Below, piece after piece: positions 1 through 7,653 of a DNA stretch of 35,637 nucleotides; the stretch's first letter is position 1; each line of letters opens with the position of its first letter. The position numbers and the translations under genes are program-made. The DNA lies in contig JACRCZ010000127.1 in the NCBI GenBank assembly GCA_016218765.1, forward strand, positions 1 to 35,637. Direction: 5' to 3'. Under the pieces are notes generated by a model that did no database searches, was not told where the DNA came from, and saw only the letters and a program-made list of their open reading frames with translations. Source of the stretch: Deltaproteobacteria bacterium. Lineage in GTDB: Bacteria > Myxococcota_A > Polyangia > DRWM01 > JAAZOP01.

Positions 1-518
1 GGCTCGGCCGCCAGCCGGCCCGCGGCCGACCCGGGCGACAACAGCGCCAGCTCGTCGTGCGGCAAGAGCGGCACGCGCACGGCGACGAAGCGAGACGTTC
101 CCCCGCCGGCGGTTTCCAGCAGCTTGACGAGGCCGTCGAGATCCGGAGCGCCGGAGAGATCGGCTCCCACGACGGCGATCCGCCCCTCGGGCACGCTTCG
201 CAGATCGAGAGTCTGGATCGGAGCGGCGGCCACGTCGACGATCCGCCCCGCCGCCGTGGCGACGCGCATCGGCGCCCCGTCCTCCCGCGCCGTGAACGCC
301 CCGGGGAGAACGTGAAGCAGCCAGCGCAGGTCGTCGGGGGCTAGCCGCGGCACCAGGCCCAGGGCGCCGGTCGAGAGCTCCGTCGCTCCTCCGCCGTCCG
401 CGACGACGCGCACCGCGAGGCCGGCCTCCCGCAGCCGCAGTGCGGCGACCGCTCCGGCCAGTCCGGCGCCGACGACGAGCGCGTCCGCCTCTTGTTGTGC
501 CGAGCCGGCATCTGCCAT
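1..518 (-). CDS. GlpB-like FAD-dependent dehydrogenase (partial, 3' end outside window)
   Basis: The minus strand from an ATG at 518 stays open to the window edge (about 172 codons). The N-terminus carries a dinucleotide-binding fold, VVGAGLAGAVAALRLREAG, near residues 15-33. An ELSTGALGLV segment near residue 49 corresponds to the SSGSLDLL stretch of E. coli GlpB, the flavin subunit B of anaerobic glycerol-3-phosphate dehydrogenase. A later VVGADLSG segment fits the same family. Family membership is therefore a reasonable reading; the substrate is not established. GlpA and GlpC are not visible and could lie beyond position 1. It follows the peptidase gene by 60 nt on the same strand. It could instead be another FAD-binding protein of the GlpB/HI0933 type. 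The C-terminal half is not in the window. Confidence 0.65.
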   Translation of the reverse strand, partial: MADAGSAQQEADALVVGAGLAGAVAALRLREAGLAVRVVADGGGATELSTGALGLVPRLAPDDLRWLLHVLPGAFTAREDGAPMRVATAAGRIVDVAAAPIQTLDLRSVPEGRIAVVGADLSGAPDLDGLVKLLETAGGGTSRFVAVRVPLLPHDELALLSPGSAAGRLAAE

Positions 519-558
519 GACGAGATCCTCGCGCCCCCGTCCGCGGCCGTTCGATCCC

Positions 559-575
559 GGCGGCGGCTCGCCGCC
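559..575 (-). terminator. GC hairpin after the peptidase gene
   Basis: A perfect 7-bp inverted repeat (GGCGGCG, loop GCT, CGCCGCC) lies four bases beyond the stop codon of the peptidase gene and before the GlpB-like gene. There is no T-run, so it is at best a weak or Rho-assisted terminator or an mRNA-stabilising hairpin. Confidence 0.25.
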
Positions 576-578
576 TTG

Positions 579-1760
579 CTAGTGCAGCGTATGGTAGCGC
601 CCGTCGTGGAACACGAGCGGCGCCTTGCCCTTCGGCTCGCCCGGCGGGGGCAGCCGGATGCCGCCGTGCAGCTTCGGATCCGGGTCCGGCCAGCGCGGCG
701 TCGGCGCCGCCGCCTTCTCGGCCGCCTCTTCCTCGCGATCCCACCGGGCGTACAGCTCCTTGCGGCGCTTGCGCTGCTTGAGGTAGGCCCACGCCAGGAG
801 GAACGAGATCAGCGCCCACAGCGTCGTGCCGCTCACCAGCGCGGGGACCCAGCGGTACCAGACGCGGATTCCCTCGCGCCAGTCGTCCTCCAGCCGCGCG
901 ACGCTGGTGCCGTACGCGTCGAGCACCGCCTCGCGGAACCCCTTGCCCTCGCCGACCTCGCGCAGCAGCCGTCGCAGGGGCGCCTGGCCGTAGGTGTCGG
1001 TGAGGAACATCACGATATCGACGCTCTGCGCGTAGGCCAAGGGGACGAGCTCCGGGTCGGCGGGGTAGCCGCGAGTGATGCGATCCAGCGGCAGCAGGTT
1101 GTCGCGCAGCGCGGCGTCGAGCAGCTCTTCGGACCGCCCCGCGTAGTCGTCCCCCGCGGCCCACAGCGCGATCCCCTCGTCCAGCCACCGCGGCAGCGCG
1201 TGTCCCTTGACGATGCGGTCGGTGACCAGGTGTGCCAGCTCGTGGCGCATCACGGCCGGCAGCGGGACGAAGCGCCCGCTGCGCGGGCTGAGCGCGGACA
1301 GCAGGATCAGGTTGCGATCGCCGTAGGTCACCCCCGTGGCCCACGACGGCGGGGGGGCGTCGGGCGGCGACACGCGGGCCATCTCGCGGCTGTTGGCGAC
1401 GAGCCGCAGCTCGACGGTCGGGCCCGGGGCGGGACCGAGCAGCCGCCGGAGGTCGTCGAAGTCCCGCTCGGCCTTCGCCGCGAGCACCCGCGCTTGGTCG
1501 TCCAGGCCCGGTCCGAAGCGGAAGACGAAGCGTGGGGTGGAGAGCGTTCCGAGACCGTCGAGGGCTCCGGGGGCCGCCGTGGAGGACTCCGCCCCCGTCG
1601 CGGCGGCGCCGGGCGCCGCGAGCCGTGCGACGATCGGCGGCGACTCGTCGCTGAAGGTGCCGAGCGGCAGGCGGGGCCGGGGGGACGGCGAGAGGAACGG
1701 CACCACGGCCAGCAGCAGCCAGCCGAGCCATCGAAGCCGGAAGCGGACCGTCCTCTTCAC
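579..1760 (-). CDS. Membrane-anchored peptidase MA-like metalloprotease
   Basis: A 393-residue protein with an N-terminal hydrophobic segment (about residues 8-24). The central region has a zinc-protease signature HELAH, followed 18-20 residues later by WLDEGIALW, which supplies the third-ligand glutamate. This is the gluzincin arrangement of the peptidase MA-like family (PF13485). Near residue 310 a transmembrane helix (ALVSGTTLWALISFLLAWAY) is followed by a basic stretch KQRKRRK. This predicts a periplasmic catalytic domain anchored in the inner membrane with a short cytoplasmic tail. The start is GTG at 1760, with AGGGGC just upstream. A promoter candidate at 1811-1838 suggests it is transcribed separately from manC-manB. 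The substrate is unknown. Confidence 0.85.
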   Translation of the reverse strand: MKRTVRFRLRWLGWLLLAVVPFLSPSPRPRLPLGTFSDESPPIVARLAAPGAAATGAESSTAAPGALDGLGTLSTPRFVFRFGPGLDDQARVLAAKAERDFDDLRRLLGPAPGPTVELRLVANSREMARVSPPDAPPPSWATGVTYGDRNLILLSALSPRSGRFVPLPAVMRHELAHLVTDRIVKGHALPRWLDEGIALWAAGDDYAGRSEELLDAALRDNLLPLDRITRGYPADPELVPLAYAQSVDIVMFLTDTYGQAPLRRLLREVGEGKGFREAVLDAYGTSVARLEDDWREGIRVWYRWVPALVSGTTLWALISFLLAWAYLKQRKRRKELYARWDREEEAAEKAAAPTPRWPDPDPKLHGGIRLPPPGEPKGKAPLVFHDGRYHTLH

Positions 1761-1810
1761 GCCCCTGCCCTTCCGTCGGGAGGCCCGATTCGACCGGCCT
1801 CCACGCGTTC

Positions 1811-1838
1811 AGCATAGCCCGTGCCGGCCGGGAAACAA
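1811..1838 (-). promoter_or_regulatory. Sigma70-like promoter for the peptidase gene
   Basis: On the minus strand TTGTTT and TATGCT are separated by 16 nt, about 50 nt upstream of the GTG start at 1760. The -10 hexamer matches 4 of 6 consensus bases and the -35 matches 3 of 6. Sequence match only. Confidence 0.4.
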
Positions 1839-1865
1839 CCCCGCGGCGGGACCCTTCGCGGAAAT

Positions 1866-3236
1866 TCAGCTCCCGGCCCCCGCCTTCTTTGCACGCTCGA
1901 TCTCGCGCTCGACGTCGCGCCGGATGAACCCCAGGTTTCTCTCGTTGTCCGCCTCGAAGCGCAACACCAGCACGGGCTGCGTGTTCGAGGCGCGCACCAG
2001 GCCCCAGCCTCCCGGGAAGTGGACGCGCGCCCCGTCGATGTCGACCAGCTTCACGTCCTTGCGCTGCCGGTACGCGGCCTGCACCCGGCGTACGACCTCG
2101 AACTTCACGTCGTCCGGGCAGTCGACCCGGATCTCGGGCGTCGTGAGGGTCCGCGGGACGTCGGACAAGAGCGCGGAGAACGGTCGGTTGGCGGCGCAGA
2201 CGATCTCGAGCAGGCGGAGGGAGGCGTAGATGGCGTCGTCGTAGCCGAGATAGCGGTGGGCGAAGAAGAGGTGGCCGCTCATCTCGCCCGCGAGCAGCGC
2301 CCCTTCCTCCTTCATCTTGGCCTTGATCAGCGAATGGCCCGTGCGCCAGAGGATCGGACGCCCGCCGCGCCGCGTGATGTCGTCGAACAGCGTCTGCGAG
2401 CACTTCACCTCGCCGATGATCGCCGCACCGGGCGACTCGGCCAGCACGGCACGAGCCAGCAGCAGGAGCAGCTTGTCGCCCCAGACGATCCGACCGGCCT
2501 CGTCGACCGCCCCCAGGCGGTCGCCGTCCCCGTCGTACGCCACCCCCAGCGCGGCGCCCTCGGCCCTCACGCGCGCGGTCAGATCCTCGAGGTTCTTGGG
2601 CACCGTCGGATCGGGGTGGTGGTTGGGGAACGAGCCGTCCGGGTCGCAGTACAGCGCGATCGGCATCAGCCCCAGGGCCTTCATCAGCGGGACCGCCACC
2701 GCGCCGGCGACGCCGTTCCCCGCATCGACCACGACCCGCACCCCGGTGCGGGTCAGCCGGATGCGGTGCTGGACGTAGTCGGTATACGGCGCCACCGCGT
2801 CGACGGGGCGCCGGGAGCCCGCGCCGGACTCGAAGGCGCCCGTCTCCGCCAGCGCGCGCAGCTCCTGGATCTGCGCGCCGTACAGCGACGACGTCCCGAG
2901 CTGCACCTTGAACCCGTTGTATTCGGGCGGGTTGTGGCTGCCCGTCACCATCACCCCGGCGTCGGTCTTGAAGTGGTGCGCCGCGAAGTACAGGAGCGGC
3001 GTCGGCACCTCGCCGAGGTCCAGGACCTCGAGTCCGCATGCCGTGAGCCCCTCGGCCAGCTCGTCGGCCAGCCGGGGCGAGGTCAGGCGGCAGTCGCGGC
3101 CCAGCGCACAGGTCTTCGCCCCCGCCCGCACCGCGTAGGACCCGAAGGCCCGCCCCAGCGTCCGCACGGCCTCGGGCGGCAGATCCTGCTCGACGACGCC
3201 GCGGATGTCGTACTCGCGAAAGATGCTCGGATTCAT
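1866..3236 (-). CDS. manB: Phosphomannomutase/phosphoglucomutase
   Basis: A 456-residue alpha-D-phosphohexomutase that interconverts hexose 6-phosphate and 1-phosphate, supplying mannose 1-phosphate for GDP-mannose and surface polysaccharide. Family landmarks in order: N-terminal FREYDIRG, the phosphoserine loop TGSHNPPEYNGFK near residue 100, the metal-binding DGDGDR near residue 240, the sugar-binding GEMSGH near residue 320, and a C-terminal phosphate-binding RASNTQPVLVLRFEA. All catalytic motifs are intact. I chose the ATG at 3236 because GGGGAG lies just upstream and the family begins here; an in-frame TTG at 3251 would add five residues. It lies 27 nt downstream of the guanylyltransferase gene, so the two probably form an operon. 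Whether it prefers mannose or glucose cannot be read from the sequence; AlgC-type enzymes use both. Confidence 0.93.
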   Translation of the reverse strand: MNPSIFREYDIRGVVEQDLPPEAVRTLGRAFGSYAVRAGAKTCALGRDCRLTSPRLADELAEGLTACGLEVLDLGEVPTPLLYFAAHHFKTDAGVMVTGSHNPPEYNGFKVQLGTSSLYGAQIQELRALAETGAFESGAGSRRPVDAVAPYTDYVQHRIRLTRTGVRVVVDAGNGVAGAVAVPLMKALGLMPIALYCDPDGSFPNHHPDPTVPKNLEDLTARVRAEGAALGVAYDGDGDRLGAVDEAGRIVWGDKLLLLLARAVLAESPGAAIIGEVKCSQTLFDDITRRGGRPILWRTGHSLIKAKMKEEGALLAGEMSGHLFFAHRYLGYDDAIYASLRLLEIVCAANRPFSALLSDVPRTLTTPEIRVDCPDDVKFEVVRRVQAAYRQRKDVKLVDIDGARVHFPGGWGLVRASNTQPVLVLRFEADNERNLGFIRRDVEREIERAKKAGAGS

Positions 3237-3263
3237 CCCGCCGCTCCCCAACCCCCTGGAATC

Positions 3264-4328
3264 CTAGACGAGCTCCCGGCGTCCCTTGCGGATCAACGTC
3301 TCCACGACGCCGCGCACGTCCTGCGACGAGCCCCGCCGGCAGATCAGCAAGGCGTCGTCCGTGTCCACCACGATCACGTCGTCCAGGCCGACGATCGCGA
3401 CCACCTTGCGCCCCGCGACCTCCGAACGCACCCAGGAGCCCGCCGCACGCTCCCCCACCACCTCGGGCGACCCCGCGCCGCCGCCCGCCGACAGCTCCGC
3501 CGCCACGTCCCACGAGCCCACGTCCGACCAGCGGAACCGCGCGACGACCACCGCCACACGCGACACCCGCTCCATCACGCCGAAGTCGATCGAGATCGAC
3601 TCGCACGACGCGAATCGCTCGCCGACAATCCGCTCCTCCTCGGCCGCCGGCGACGCGAGCAGCTCGTCCACGAACCGCCCCGTCTCCGGCAGCCGCCCGC
3701 GGATCTCGTCGAGCATCCGCCGCGCCGGAAAGACGAACATCCCGCTGTTCCACGAGACGTCGCGCTGCGCGATCAGCTTTTCCGCACGCTCGCGGTCCGG
3801 CTTCTCCAGGAAGCGATCGACCTCGAACGCATCGCCGCCCAGCCCCTTCCCGGCCTGCACGTAGCCGAAGCCGGTCTCCGGCCGGGTCGGCGGCACCCCG
3901 AACGTCGCGATCCAGCCGTCCCGCGCCAGCTCGACCGCCCTGGCGAACGCTGCCGCGAACGCGTCGTCGCCCGTCAGCAGGTGGTCCGACGGCACCGCCG
4001 CCACCGGGACGTCGCCGGCGTCCCGCAGGATGCGCGCGGCGGCCCAGGCGATGCACGGCGCCGTCGAGCGCGGGGCGGGCTCGGCGAGGATCTGCGTCCG
4101 CGGCAGCTCGGGAAGCTGCTCCGCGACCGCGCCGACCAGCCGCTCGCCGGTGACCACGAGAATCCGCTCGGGCGGGAACAGCGTGCGCGCCCGGTCGAAG
4201 GCCAGGCGCAGCAGCGAACGCCGGTCGCCGCCCAGCGCGAGGAGCTGCTTGGGGCGCGAGAATCGCGAAAGAGGCCAGAACCTCGTTCCCGCCCCGCCGG
4301 CCATGATGGCGCACGCCGCGTCCAGCAT
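3264..4328 (-). CDS. manC: Mannose-1-phosphate guanylyltransferase
   Basis: A 354-residue nucleotidyltransferase that makes GDP-mannose from mannose 1-phosphate and GTP. The N-terminal signature GGAGTRFWPLSR (about residues 10-21) followed by RPKQLL is diagnostic of the family, as are FGYVQAG and FVEKPD-like FLEKPDRERAE in the middle and WNSGMFVF near residue 190. Length equals the short form of the enzyme, without the C-terminal isomerase domain of AlgA/ManC type II. The ATG at 4328 is preceded by GAGAGGGTGGG. The reading frame stays open far upstream (to 4865), but that extension has no family homology and overlaps the divergent lipoprotein gene. It is the first gene of a likely manC-manB operon, which together supplies GDP-mannose for O-antigen, capsule or exopolysaccharide. 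Confidence 0.93.
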   Translation of the reverse strand: MLDAACAIMAGGAGTRFWPLSRFSRPKQLLALGGDRRSLLRLAFDRARTLFPPERILVVTGERLVGAVAEQLPELPRTQILAEPAPRSTAPCIAWAAARILRDAGDVPVAAVPSDHLLTGDDAFAAAFARAVELARDGWIATFGVPPTRPETGFGYVQAGKGLGGDAFEVDRFLEKPDRERAEKLIAQRDVSWNSGMFVFPARRMLDEIRGRLPETGRFVDELLASPAAEEERIVGERFASCESISIDFGVMERVSRVAVVVARFRWSDVGSWDVAAELSAGGGAGSPEVVGERAAGSWVRSEVAGRKVVAIVGLDDVIVVDTDDALLICRRGSSQDVRGVVETLIRKGRRELV

Positions 4329-4347
4329 CCCACCCTCTCGGGCCGGG

Positions 4348-4376
4348 ATGGTGCCGGGCTTTGAAGGAGAGGGCAA
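4348..4376 (-). promoter_or_regulatory. Promoter candidate for manC-manB
   Basis: On the minus strand TTGCCC and CACCAT are separated by 17 nt, ending 20 nt upstream of the manC ATG. The -35 matches 4 of 6 bases and the -10 matches 3 of 6. Confidence 0.3.
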
Positions 4377-4409
4377 GAGGAGAGAGGAAGGCACGACCGA
4401 GCTCTGAAT

Positions 4410-4439
4410 TTGACCCGCGGGGAGCGGCTGCGACATCAT
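4410..4439 (+). promoter_or_regulatory. Promoter candidate for the Asp-rich lipoprotein gene
   Basis: TTGACC and CATCAT are separated by 18 nt in the divergent region between manC and the lipoprotein gene. The -35 matches 5 of 6 bases and the -10 matches 4 of 6. The predicted leader is about 60 nt. Confidence 0.4.
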
Positions 4440-4506
4440 CCACCTCGCGTCGGGGGCGGGCGATGCGAACCCTGTCCTTTTCCCCCCGGCAAAGATGGAG
4501 GTCGAA

Positions 4507-5478
4507 GTGAAGCACGGGAAGTGGATGCTGCTCCTCGCCCTGGTGCCCGTCGCCGCCGCCTGCGGCGACGACAGCGGCGGATCGGACGTCACGGCGGACG
4601 ATACGGGGGCCGACGACGGCGCCGGGGCCGACGCGGATGCCGACGCCGACGCGGACGTCGAGCCCGAGGTCGAGGCCGAGGCGGAGGAGGAAGCGGACGC
4701 CGAAACGACCACCGACGAGTCGGCGGACGACGGCACGACCGAGGCGGCCGAGGACGCCGGCGACGAGGTCGCCGACGACGGCGGCCCGCCACCCCCGGAC
4801 TGGTCCTGCCTGGGCTCCGTCGTGTGGGGCACGCCGATCGAAGCGTCGCTCGACATGACCGGCACCGCCCTCGACTACGTCACCGACGCCCCGATCGAAG
4901 GTGCCACCGTCAAGGTGTGCGCCCGTGCCGACGCGGCGTGCGCGACGCCCCTGGACGAAGGCACGACCGACGCCGCGGGGCAGGTCACCTTGACCGTTCC
5001 GCTCGGCACGACCGGTTTCGACGGCTACTTCGAGGTTTCCGCCACCGGCTACGTCACGGTGCTGCGCTACACCGTCGAGCCGATTACCGAGATGCCGGGC
5101 GCGGACGCCCGCGTCGTGAGCATGGTCGACACGACGACGTTCGCGATGCTCGCCGCCGCCGCGGGTGTCACCCCGGATCCGACGCGCGGGCACCTCGTCG
5201 TCAACGCCCTGGACTGCAACCCGACTCTCGCCGCCGGCGTCTCGCTCGACGTGGACACCGCCGACGTCAGCTCGACCGCCGTGTACATGGTCGGCGGACT
5301 GCCGAGCACCTCGGCCACCGAGACCGACTCGTCCGGCGCCGCCGGCTTCATCAACCTGCCCGCCGGAGCAGCGACGATCTCCACGACCCTGGTTTCCACC
5401 GGCGAGGCCATCGCCTCGACCGACATCACCATCCGCGCCGGCGCCGCCGCCCTCTTCCCGCTCCCTCCGACGCCCTGA
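4507..5478 (+). CDS. Lipoprotein with Asp/Glu-rich linker and carboxypeptidase-regulatory-like domains
   Basis: A secreted lipoprotein of unknown function. A short basic start and hydrophobic segment (KHGKWMLLLALVPVAAAC) end in a lipobox-like VAAAC. An acidic linker of about 80 residues follows, including four to five Asp-Ala repeats, and should hold the globular part away from the membrane. The remainder has two Ig-like segments resembling carboxypeptidase regulatory-like repeats (for example IEGATVKVCARADAACATPLDEGTTDAAGQVTLTV and a later VSLDVDTADVSS... region). I prefer the GTG at 4507, because GGAGG at 4497-4501 sits five nt before it. An ATG at 4495 would add four residues but lies on top of that ribosome-binding site. 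It is divergent from manC. No enzymatic motif is visible. Confidence 0.8.
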   Translation: MKHGKWMLLLALVPVAAACGDDSGGSDVTADDTGADDGAGADADADADADVEPEVEAEAEEEADAETTTDESADDGTTEAAEDAGDEVADDGGPPPPDWSCLGSVVWGTPIEASLDMTGTALDYVTDAPIEGATVKVCARADAACATPLDEGTTDAAGQVTLTVPLGTTGFDGYFEVSATGYVTVLRYTVEPITEMPGADARVVSMVDTTTFAMLAAAAGVTPDPTRGHLVVNALDCNPTLAAGVSLDVDTADVSSTAVYMVGGLPSTSATETDSSGAAGFINLPAGAATISTTLVSTGEAIASTDITIRAGAAALFPLPPTP

Positions 5479-5550
5479 CGCAGACCGCCGCTGGACCGCA
5501 CCGGGCCCGACGCGCTACGTTCGTCGGGGGCGGGGCGGACAGGCGGATCG

Positions 5551-6129
5551 ATGCACGCACTGCTGGCGACGTCGCTCCTGTTCACCAACGCGGGAGAGGC
5601 GCAGTGGGAAGCGTTCGCGGAGGCGATGGGCGAAGCGATGGCGAACTTCGACCTCGATTTCCGCGCCCAGGGCCAGCTCACGGCCACCGCCGATCTGGCG
5701 GACGGCGACGCCTTCGAGACCGCGGAGCTGGAGCTGAATGCCTCGATCTGGGGCTGCGGCGGCGCGGTCGCCTTCGGCTACGACCGCCTCCAGCCCGACG
5801 GCCGCGGCACGCTGCACGGCGGCCACCTCCGGCTCGCCTGGCAGGTCCGTCCCTTCGCGTGGTTCGACTCGCGCCCGCACCCGTTCCGCTGGATCGACCC
5901 GTCGCTCGAATTCGGCGGCGCGCTGGGCGGCTTCGACGACGAGAACGGCGCCTCGACCTTCGCAGGCTGGGGCTACCTCGGCGCCGGTCTCGACCTCTCC
6001 CCGTTCCCCGATGACATCCCCGTCGTCCTGACCGTCCGCTACCGCTGGACCCCCGACGCGATGCGCAGCCCGGACGGCCTGCCGCAACACCACCTCGTCC
6101 TGGGCCTCGGGTTCCGCGCCGCGGAGTAG
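5551..6129 (+). CDS. Secreted or outer-membrane protein of unknown function
   Basis: A 192-residue protein I do not recognise. It begins with a short hydrophobic stretch (MHALLATSLLFTNAGEAQ) that could be a signal peptide. The rest alternates hydrophobic and polar residues with many Trp, Tyr, Phe and Gly (for example HLRLAWQVRPFAWFDSRP, AGWGYLGAGLDLSPF, VVLTVRYRW) and ends HHLVLGLGFRAAE. This pattern suggests a small beta-barrel or beta-sandwich, as in outer-membrane proteins. It starts 72 nt after the lipoprotein gene on the same strand and could be cotranscribed, although a weak promoter-like TGGACC/TACGTT pair lies at 5492-5521. It converges with the DUF364 gene, leaving 13 nt. Confidence 0.65.
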   Translation: MHALLATSLLFTNAGEAQWEAFAEAMGEAMANFDLDFRAQGQLTATADLADGDAFETAELELNASIWGCGGAVAFGYDRLQPDGRGTLHGGHLRLAWQVRPFAWFDSRPHPFRWIDPSLEFGGALGGFDDENGASTFAGWGYLGAGLDLSPFPDDIPVVLTVRYRWTPDAMRSPDGLPQHHLVLGLGFRAAE

Positions 6130-6142
6130 GTCCGAGCCCGCG

Positions 6143-6970
6143 CTACGCCTTCCCCAACGGGCTCTCGTAGCTCTCGCGGACGAAGCACGTCCGCCCGGTC
6201 GCGTCGCCCCAGCGCTCGTCTGTCTTCACGCGCGCGAGCAGTTTCTCCCCGTCGACGACGTACCGGCCGCCGACCACGTGGACCCCGCGCGCGAACAGCG
6301 GGTCGGGCAGGAATCCCGCCGTCGGCCCGACGACGCTGACGTGCCTCGCGGTCCCGCAATTCGCCAAGACCTCGTCGATCGACTCGTTCAGGACCGTCGC
6401 ACTGGTGCACACGACCTTGTTGCACCGCCGCAGCGCGGTCACGTCCAGCGTGATGTTCAGCCCGGGGTGCTTCTCGACGAGCGACGGGTCCTTCTCCACG
6501 ATCACCAGCTCGAACCTCTCGCGATCCGCGATGCGCAGCAGCGGCGGGAACAAACCGACCATCCCGACCCGGTCGCCGTCCTCGAGCGCGAGCAGCCCAA
6601 GCGAGTCCGTGGCGTGGTCGAGCCGGACCTTGCCCGACCGCATCGCGTGCTGGCAGATGGCGTTCACGGCGGCCAGCCCGAGCAGGTCGGCCACCGGATC
6701 GCCGCGGCCCATGGGTTCGAGGTACTGCTCGGACCGCGCGCCGGCATGCGCCCGCACGTCCAGCGCGCGATAGTCGCCGGCGACTTCCGGCGGAAGCAGC
6801 ACGTAGCTCAGGCCCGCGGCGCCGCCCTCCAGCAGCATGACGAGGAAGCCGTGCTCCACCGACGCGGCGCCGGACGGCCACGGCGGGAGGAACAGCTCCC
6901 GGATCCGGGGGACCGCGATCGTCTCGCCCAGCCGGCGCGCCAGCAACCCGAACTCCGCGAGGATACCCAT
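6143..6970 (-). CDS. DUF364 (putative heavy-metal chelation) domain protein
   Basis: A 275-residue protein matching the DUF4213/DUF364 architecture. An N-terminal enolase-like part contains a conserved GLAAVNAI segment near residue 97. A C-terminal Rossmann-like domain contains DRVGMVGLFPPLL, ELVIVEKDPSL, VVCTSATVLNESIDEVLANC and SVVGPTAGFLPDPLFARGV. The family has been proposed to bind heavy metals or process a metal-related ligand; its reaction is not known. The ATG at 6970 has GGGAGG 8-9 nt upstream. It lies 31 nt behind the small lipoprotein gene on the same strand, so the two are probably cotranscribed. Family identification is firm; the role in this genome is unknown. Confidence 0.85.
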   Translation of the reverse strand: MGILAEFGLLARRLGETIAVPRIRELFLPPWPSGAASVEHGFLVMLLEGGAAGLSYVLLPPEVAGDYRALDVRAHAGARSEQYLEPMGRGDPVADLLGLAAVNAICQHAMRSGKVRLDHATDSLGLLALEDGDRVGMVGLFPPLLRIADRERFELVIVEKDPSLVEKHPGLNITLDVTALRRCNKVVCTSATVLNESIDEVLANCGTARHVSVVGPTAGFLPDPLFARGVHVVGGRYVVDGEKLLARVKTDERWGDATGRTCFVRESYESPLGKA

Positions 6971-7001
6971 CGGACGACCTCCCTCTCACCCCGGACTACG
7001 G

Positions 7002-7451
7002 CTACGGACGCCCTCGCACGGGGCGTCCCTCCGAGCAGAGCACGATCGAGTAGCGGTTGTCCGTGTGGTACTCGAACGTCCGCCCATCGACCTCGAGGAC
7101 GATCAGGAATCCGGGCGTGACGGCGGGCCCGGGCCGCAGCTCCGGATCCGGACAGTCGAGCCCCGGGTCCGGCCAGTCGACCGCCTCGACCGAGACGACC
7201 CGGATCTCTCCCGGGTCGCCCAGCGACATCCGTCCCTGCAGGTTCGTCCGCGTGCGCTCGACCAGCGGCGCCGCGCCCGGCGGCAGCGGCGGCTCCGGCG
7301 GAGGCGCCGGGGCCGCTTCGACGGCGTCGCCCGCCCCCCCCGCATCGCCGGTGGCCGGCTGCGGCTCCGTGGTCCCTCCGTCCGGGCGCGACGCGCCGCA
7401 CGATGCGAGCAGTGACCAGGCCGCCGCCGTGACCCCGAGTGCTCCCCTCAT
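7002..7451 (-). CDS. Small lipoprotein with a Trp-Pro-Asp/Cys C-terminal domain
   Basis: A 149-residue lipoprotein: a signal peptide ending LLASC (cysteine near residue 18), a Pro/Ala/Gly-rich linker of about 45 residues, then a compact domain. The domain has the pattern WPDPGLDCPDPELRPGPAV, PGFLIVLEVDGRTFEYHTDN and a final VLC. I know this pattern from small secreted domains in diverse bacteria but cannot name a function. The two cysteines could form a disulfide. The ATG at 7451 was chosen because GGGAG lies upstream and the signal peptide starts here; the open frame runs to 7520 without a signal-like sequence. It precedes the DUF364 gene by 31 nt. A promoter overlapped by a long inverted repeat lies upstream at 7492-7534. 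Confidence 0.75.
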   Translation of the reverse strand: MRGALGVTAAAWSLLASCGASRPDGGTTEPQPATGDAGGAGDAVEAAPAPPPEPPLPPGAAPLVERTRTNLQGRMSLGDPGEIRVVSVEAVDWPDPGLDCPDPELRPGPAVTPGFLIVLEVDGRTFEYHTDNRYSIVLCSEGRPVRGRP

Positions 7452-7491
7452 CGTCGTTCTCCCTTCCGGACGTCGACGTCCCGTCCCGCAA

Positions 7492-7520
7492 GCCATAGGG
7501 CATCGGTCGCGGCGGCGCAA
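7492..7520 (-). promoter_or_regulatory. Sigma70-like promoter for the lipoprotein-DUF364 pair
   Basis: On the minus strand TTGCGC and TATGGC are separated by 17 nt, about 40 nt upstream of the ATG at 7451. The -35 lies within the spacer of the 12-bp inverted repeat at 7501-7534. Confidence 0.45.
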
Positions 7521-7534
7521 GCCCGCGACCGATG
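7501..7534. promoter_or_regulatory. Perfect 12-bp inverted repeat over the promoter (candidate operator)
   Basis: The arms CATCGGTCGCGG (7501-7512) and CCGCGACCGATG (7523-7534) are exact reverse complements separated by 10 nt. The repeat covers the predicted -35 and part of the -10/-35 spacer of the minus-strand promoter and lies about 55 nt before the predicted -10 of the divergent TonB-type gene. It has no T-run and sits between divergent genes, so a terminator is unlikely. A regulator-binding site is the most economical reading. Confidence 0.45.
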
Positions 7535-7566
7535 GAACCCGACTCGCCCTCCACGGGAAGAAACTC

Positions 7567-7594
7567 TCGACTTCGGGGGTTGGGGCATTAGACT
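7567..7594 (+). promoter_or_regulatory. Promoter candidate for the TonB-type gene
   Basis: TCGACT and TAGACT are separated by 16 nt, 60 nt upstream of the ATG at 7654. Each hexamer matches 4 of 6 consensus bases. Confidence 0.35.
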
Positions 7595-7653
7595 ACCGCC
7601 CGGAGGCCGGCTCGCGCTTCCGGGGGAGGCGAGCGGCCCGCGAACGGACGGCG

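Noticed and set aside
4336..4356. Sigma54 promoter before manC (GGCAC...GGCC)
   Set aside because: The -12 element is poor (CGGC for TTGC) and the start would fall almost on the ATG; a similar CCGGGATGGTGCCGG near 27638 has the wrong spacing.
1821..4364. Plus-strand open frame of 847 codons
   Set aside because: It is antisense to manC-manB, lacks any family motif, and has the Arg/His/Pro/Gln-rich composition typical of noise frames in very GC-rich DNA.
4329..4865. N-terminal extension of manC
   Set aside because: The Ser/Ala/Pro-rich extension has no homology, overlaps the divergent lipoprotein gene, and a good ribosome-binding site and family start lie at 4328.
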